Positions 6,392-7,541 of a DNA stretch of 7,541 bases are shown here, one piece after another. Position numbers and translations under genes: made by a program. Under the pieces are notes generated by a model, which saw only the letters and a list, made by a program, of their open reading frames with translations, did no database searches and was not told the DNA's origin. Origin of the DNA: Clostridiales bacterium UBA8960 (GTDB lineage: Bacteria; Bacillota; Clostridia; Peptostreptococcales; Acidaminobacteraceae); the NCBI GenBank assembly GCA_003482695.1, contig DMYC01000375.1, positions 745 through 8,285 on the forward strand, in the 5' to 3' direction. Every line of letters begins with the position of its first letter. The first letter of the stretch is position 1.

Positions 6392-6484
6392 AATTTCAAA
6401 AAAAAGATATGTGGCTAAGACACTGGGTATAATCTCAACAAGGTTAGTAAGTTGAGGTAAAATAATACTGAAAAGAGGTGTGCT
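6392..6484 (+). promoter_or_regulatory. possible promoter region before the pirin gene
   Basis: A perfect TATAAT lies at 6428-6433, but no good -35 hexamer sits at 16-18 bases upstream, and the TG at 6424-6425 is one base off for an extended -10. Just after it, CTCAAC (6434-6439) and GTTGAG (6451-6456) form an inverted repeat with an 11-base loop around the expected start point, possibly an operator or a 5' hairpin. It is not followed by a U tract. The pirin gene could be read from here or by read-through from hisIE. Confidence 0.35.
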
Positions 6485-7501
6485 ATGTCTCATAGGATTT
6501 TAAGATTACAGAAAATCGATTTTCACTGGGAAATGGAGAATCCATTCATATTTTGTGCGCATCATAAGGATGCTTATCCAAAAGGAGATGAAAATCAAGA
6601 ACCGACCGTGTCTTTGACAGGCAGACAACTTGGCGAAGACTTTGCCATAAAAGACGGGTTTAGAATGTACCATGGCACAAAAGTGCCAGGGTTTCCAATG
6701 CATCCACATAGAGGGTTTGAAACAGTGACCATCGTAAAAACCGGATTTGTAGACCATTTTGACTCTGTAGGTGCCTCTGGACGATATGGGAATGGCGATG
6801 TACAGTGGCTAACCACAGGTTCAGGGTGTCAACATGCTGAAATGTTTCCTCTAGTATCCATGGAAGAAGAGAACCCACTTGAATTGTTTCAGGTGTGGCT
6901 TAACTTACCGGCAAAAGATAAGTTCACAAAACCGGCGTATAAGATGCTTTGGTCTGAAGATATACCCAATATCACAATTGGCGATGATTATGGCCCAAAA
7001 GCCATGATTACAATAATATCAGGTGGCTTTGAAGGCAAACATGGGCTGACGCCAAATCCGGCTTCATATGCATCCGACCCGAACCATCATTTGAATATAT
7101 TGCTTATCGAAATGGAACCCTATTCTGAGATAAACTTGCCTCAAGTTTCAAAAACGCTCGTTCGAAATCTCTATTATTATGAGGGTGAGGGGCATATTAC
7201 AATTGGAACTGAAAAAATCCCGTCCTCTAGAAGAATTAAGCTCGATGGTAATGAAGTCATTGAAATCACAAACGGATCCAAAACGAGTTACTTGTTGCTT
7301 TTAGAAGGTGAGCCGATCAATGAACCTGTTGTTTCCTATGGGCCTTTTGTCATGAACACGGAGCAAGAAATCCGAAATGCCTTTAGTGACTATCAACATA
7401 CGCGTTTTGGAGGATGGCCTTGGAATCGCACCGATCCGATTAACCCTCGAGATTCTGGTCGATATGCAAAGTACATGGATGGCACATACGAGAAAAAATA
7501 G
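6485..7501 (+). CDS. pirin family protein (bicupin)
   Basis: This is a 338-residue cytoplasmic protein of the pirin family, two cupin barrels with one metal site in the N-terminal one. The ligands are visible: H73 and H75 in HPHRGFETVTI and H117 and E119 in GCQHAEMF, matching human pirin H56, H58, H101 and E103. Other family marks are GNGDVQWLTTGSG (102-114), LFQVWLNLPAKDK (134-146) and the C-terminal GEPINEPVVSYGPFVMNT (275-292). Some pirins have quercetin 2,3-dioxygenase activity and others bind regulators or enzymes; the role of this one cannot be read from sequence. At 338 residues it is longer than the roughly 230-290 of many bacterial pirins. ATG 6485 has GAGG six bases before it. Nothing known ties it to histidine synthesis. 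Confidence 0.93.
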   Translation: MSHRILRLQKIDFHWEMENPFIFCAHHKDAYPKGDENQEPTVSLTGRQLGEDFAIKDGFRMYHGTKVPGFPMHPHRGFETVTIVKTGFVDHFDSVGASGRYGNGDVQWLTTGSGCQHAEMFPLVSMEEENPLELFQVWLNLPAKDKFTKPAYKMLWSEDIPNITIGDDYGPKAMITIISGGFEGKHGLTPNPASYASDPNHHLNILLIEMEPYSEINLPQVSKTLVRNLYYYEGEGHITIGTEKIPSSRRIKLDGNEVIEITNGSKTSYLLLLEGEPINEPVVSYGPFVMNTEQEIRNAFSDYQHTRFGGWPWNRTDPINPRDSGRYAKYMDGTYEKK

Positions 7502-7541
7502 GTTTGGAGGATTCAAAGTAGCTTAAGCTGTGGAGGCGCCA

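Noticed and set aside
6434..6456. Inverted repeat as the his operon terminator
   Set aside because: The stem is only 6 pairs, mostly A-T and G-C mixed, and the following bases are not T-rich on either strand.
7520..7529. AGCTTAAGCT palindrome after the pirin gene
   Set aside because: Ten bases with no loop or U tract visible before the window ends; expected by chance.

Overview
This window holds an almost complete histidine biosynthesis operon on the + strand, in the order hisG-hisD-hisC-hisB-hisH-hisA-hisF-hisIE. A His-codon leader peptide and transcription attenuator lie in front of it, and a pirin-family gene follows. Strong purine-rich Shine-Dalgarno sequences, a short (HisZ-dependent type) HisG, a dehydratase-only HisB and a fused HisIE suggest a low-to-mid-GC Gram-positive anaerobe (Bacillota, Clostridia-like). 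That assignment is inference and only moderately sure.

Region 1 (about 1-221) is the regulatory leader. A short reading frame reads M-L-M-T-N-M-Y-V-H-H-H-P-stop (12-50), with three consecutive His codons just before the stop. It is followed by a chain of alternative RNA pairings, each excluding the next: 48-61 with 67-80, 64-76 with 86-98, 91-102 with 111-122, and a terminator stem 107-119 with 131-143 followed by a U tract. This is the logic of the enteric his attenuator. No T-box motif is seen, although T-boxes are the usual control of amino acid operons in Bacillota. The promoter lies upstream of the window.

Region 2 (222-6391) contains eight his genes, and every neighbouring pair overlaps, by 14, 29, 17, 4, 4, 4 and 4 bases. 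Together they cover ATP phosphoribosyl transfer (HisG), the two HisIE steps, the HisA isomerase, the HisH/HisF synthase, IGP dehydratase (HisB), the HisC aminotransferase and the HisD dehydrogenase. Two functions are missing from the window: HisZ, the partner a short HisG normally needs, and histidinol-phosphate phosphatase.

Region 3 (6392-6484) is a 93-base gap with a good -10 hexamer and a short inverted repeat but no clear terminator. Region 4 (6485-7501) is a complete pirin-family cupin gene with all four metal ligands. The last 40 bases hold nothing I can identify.
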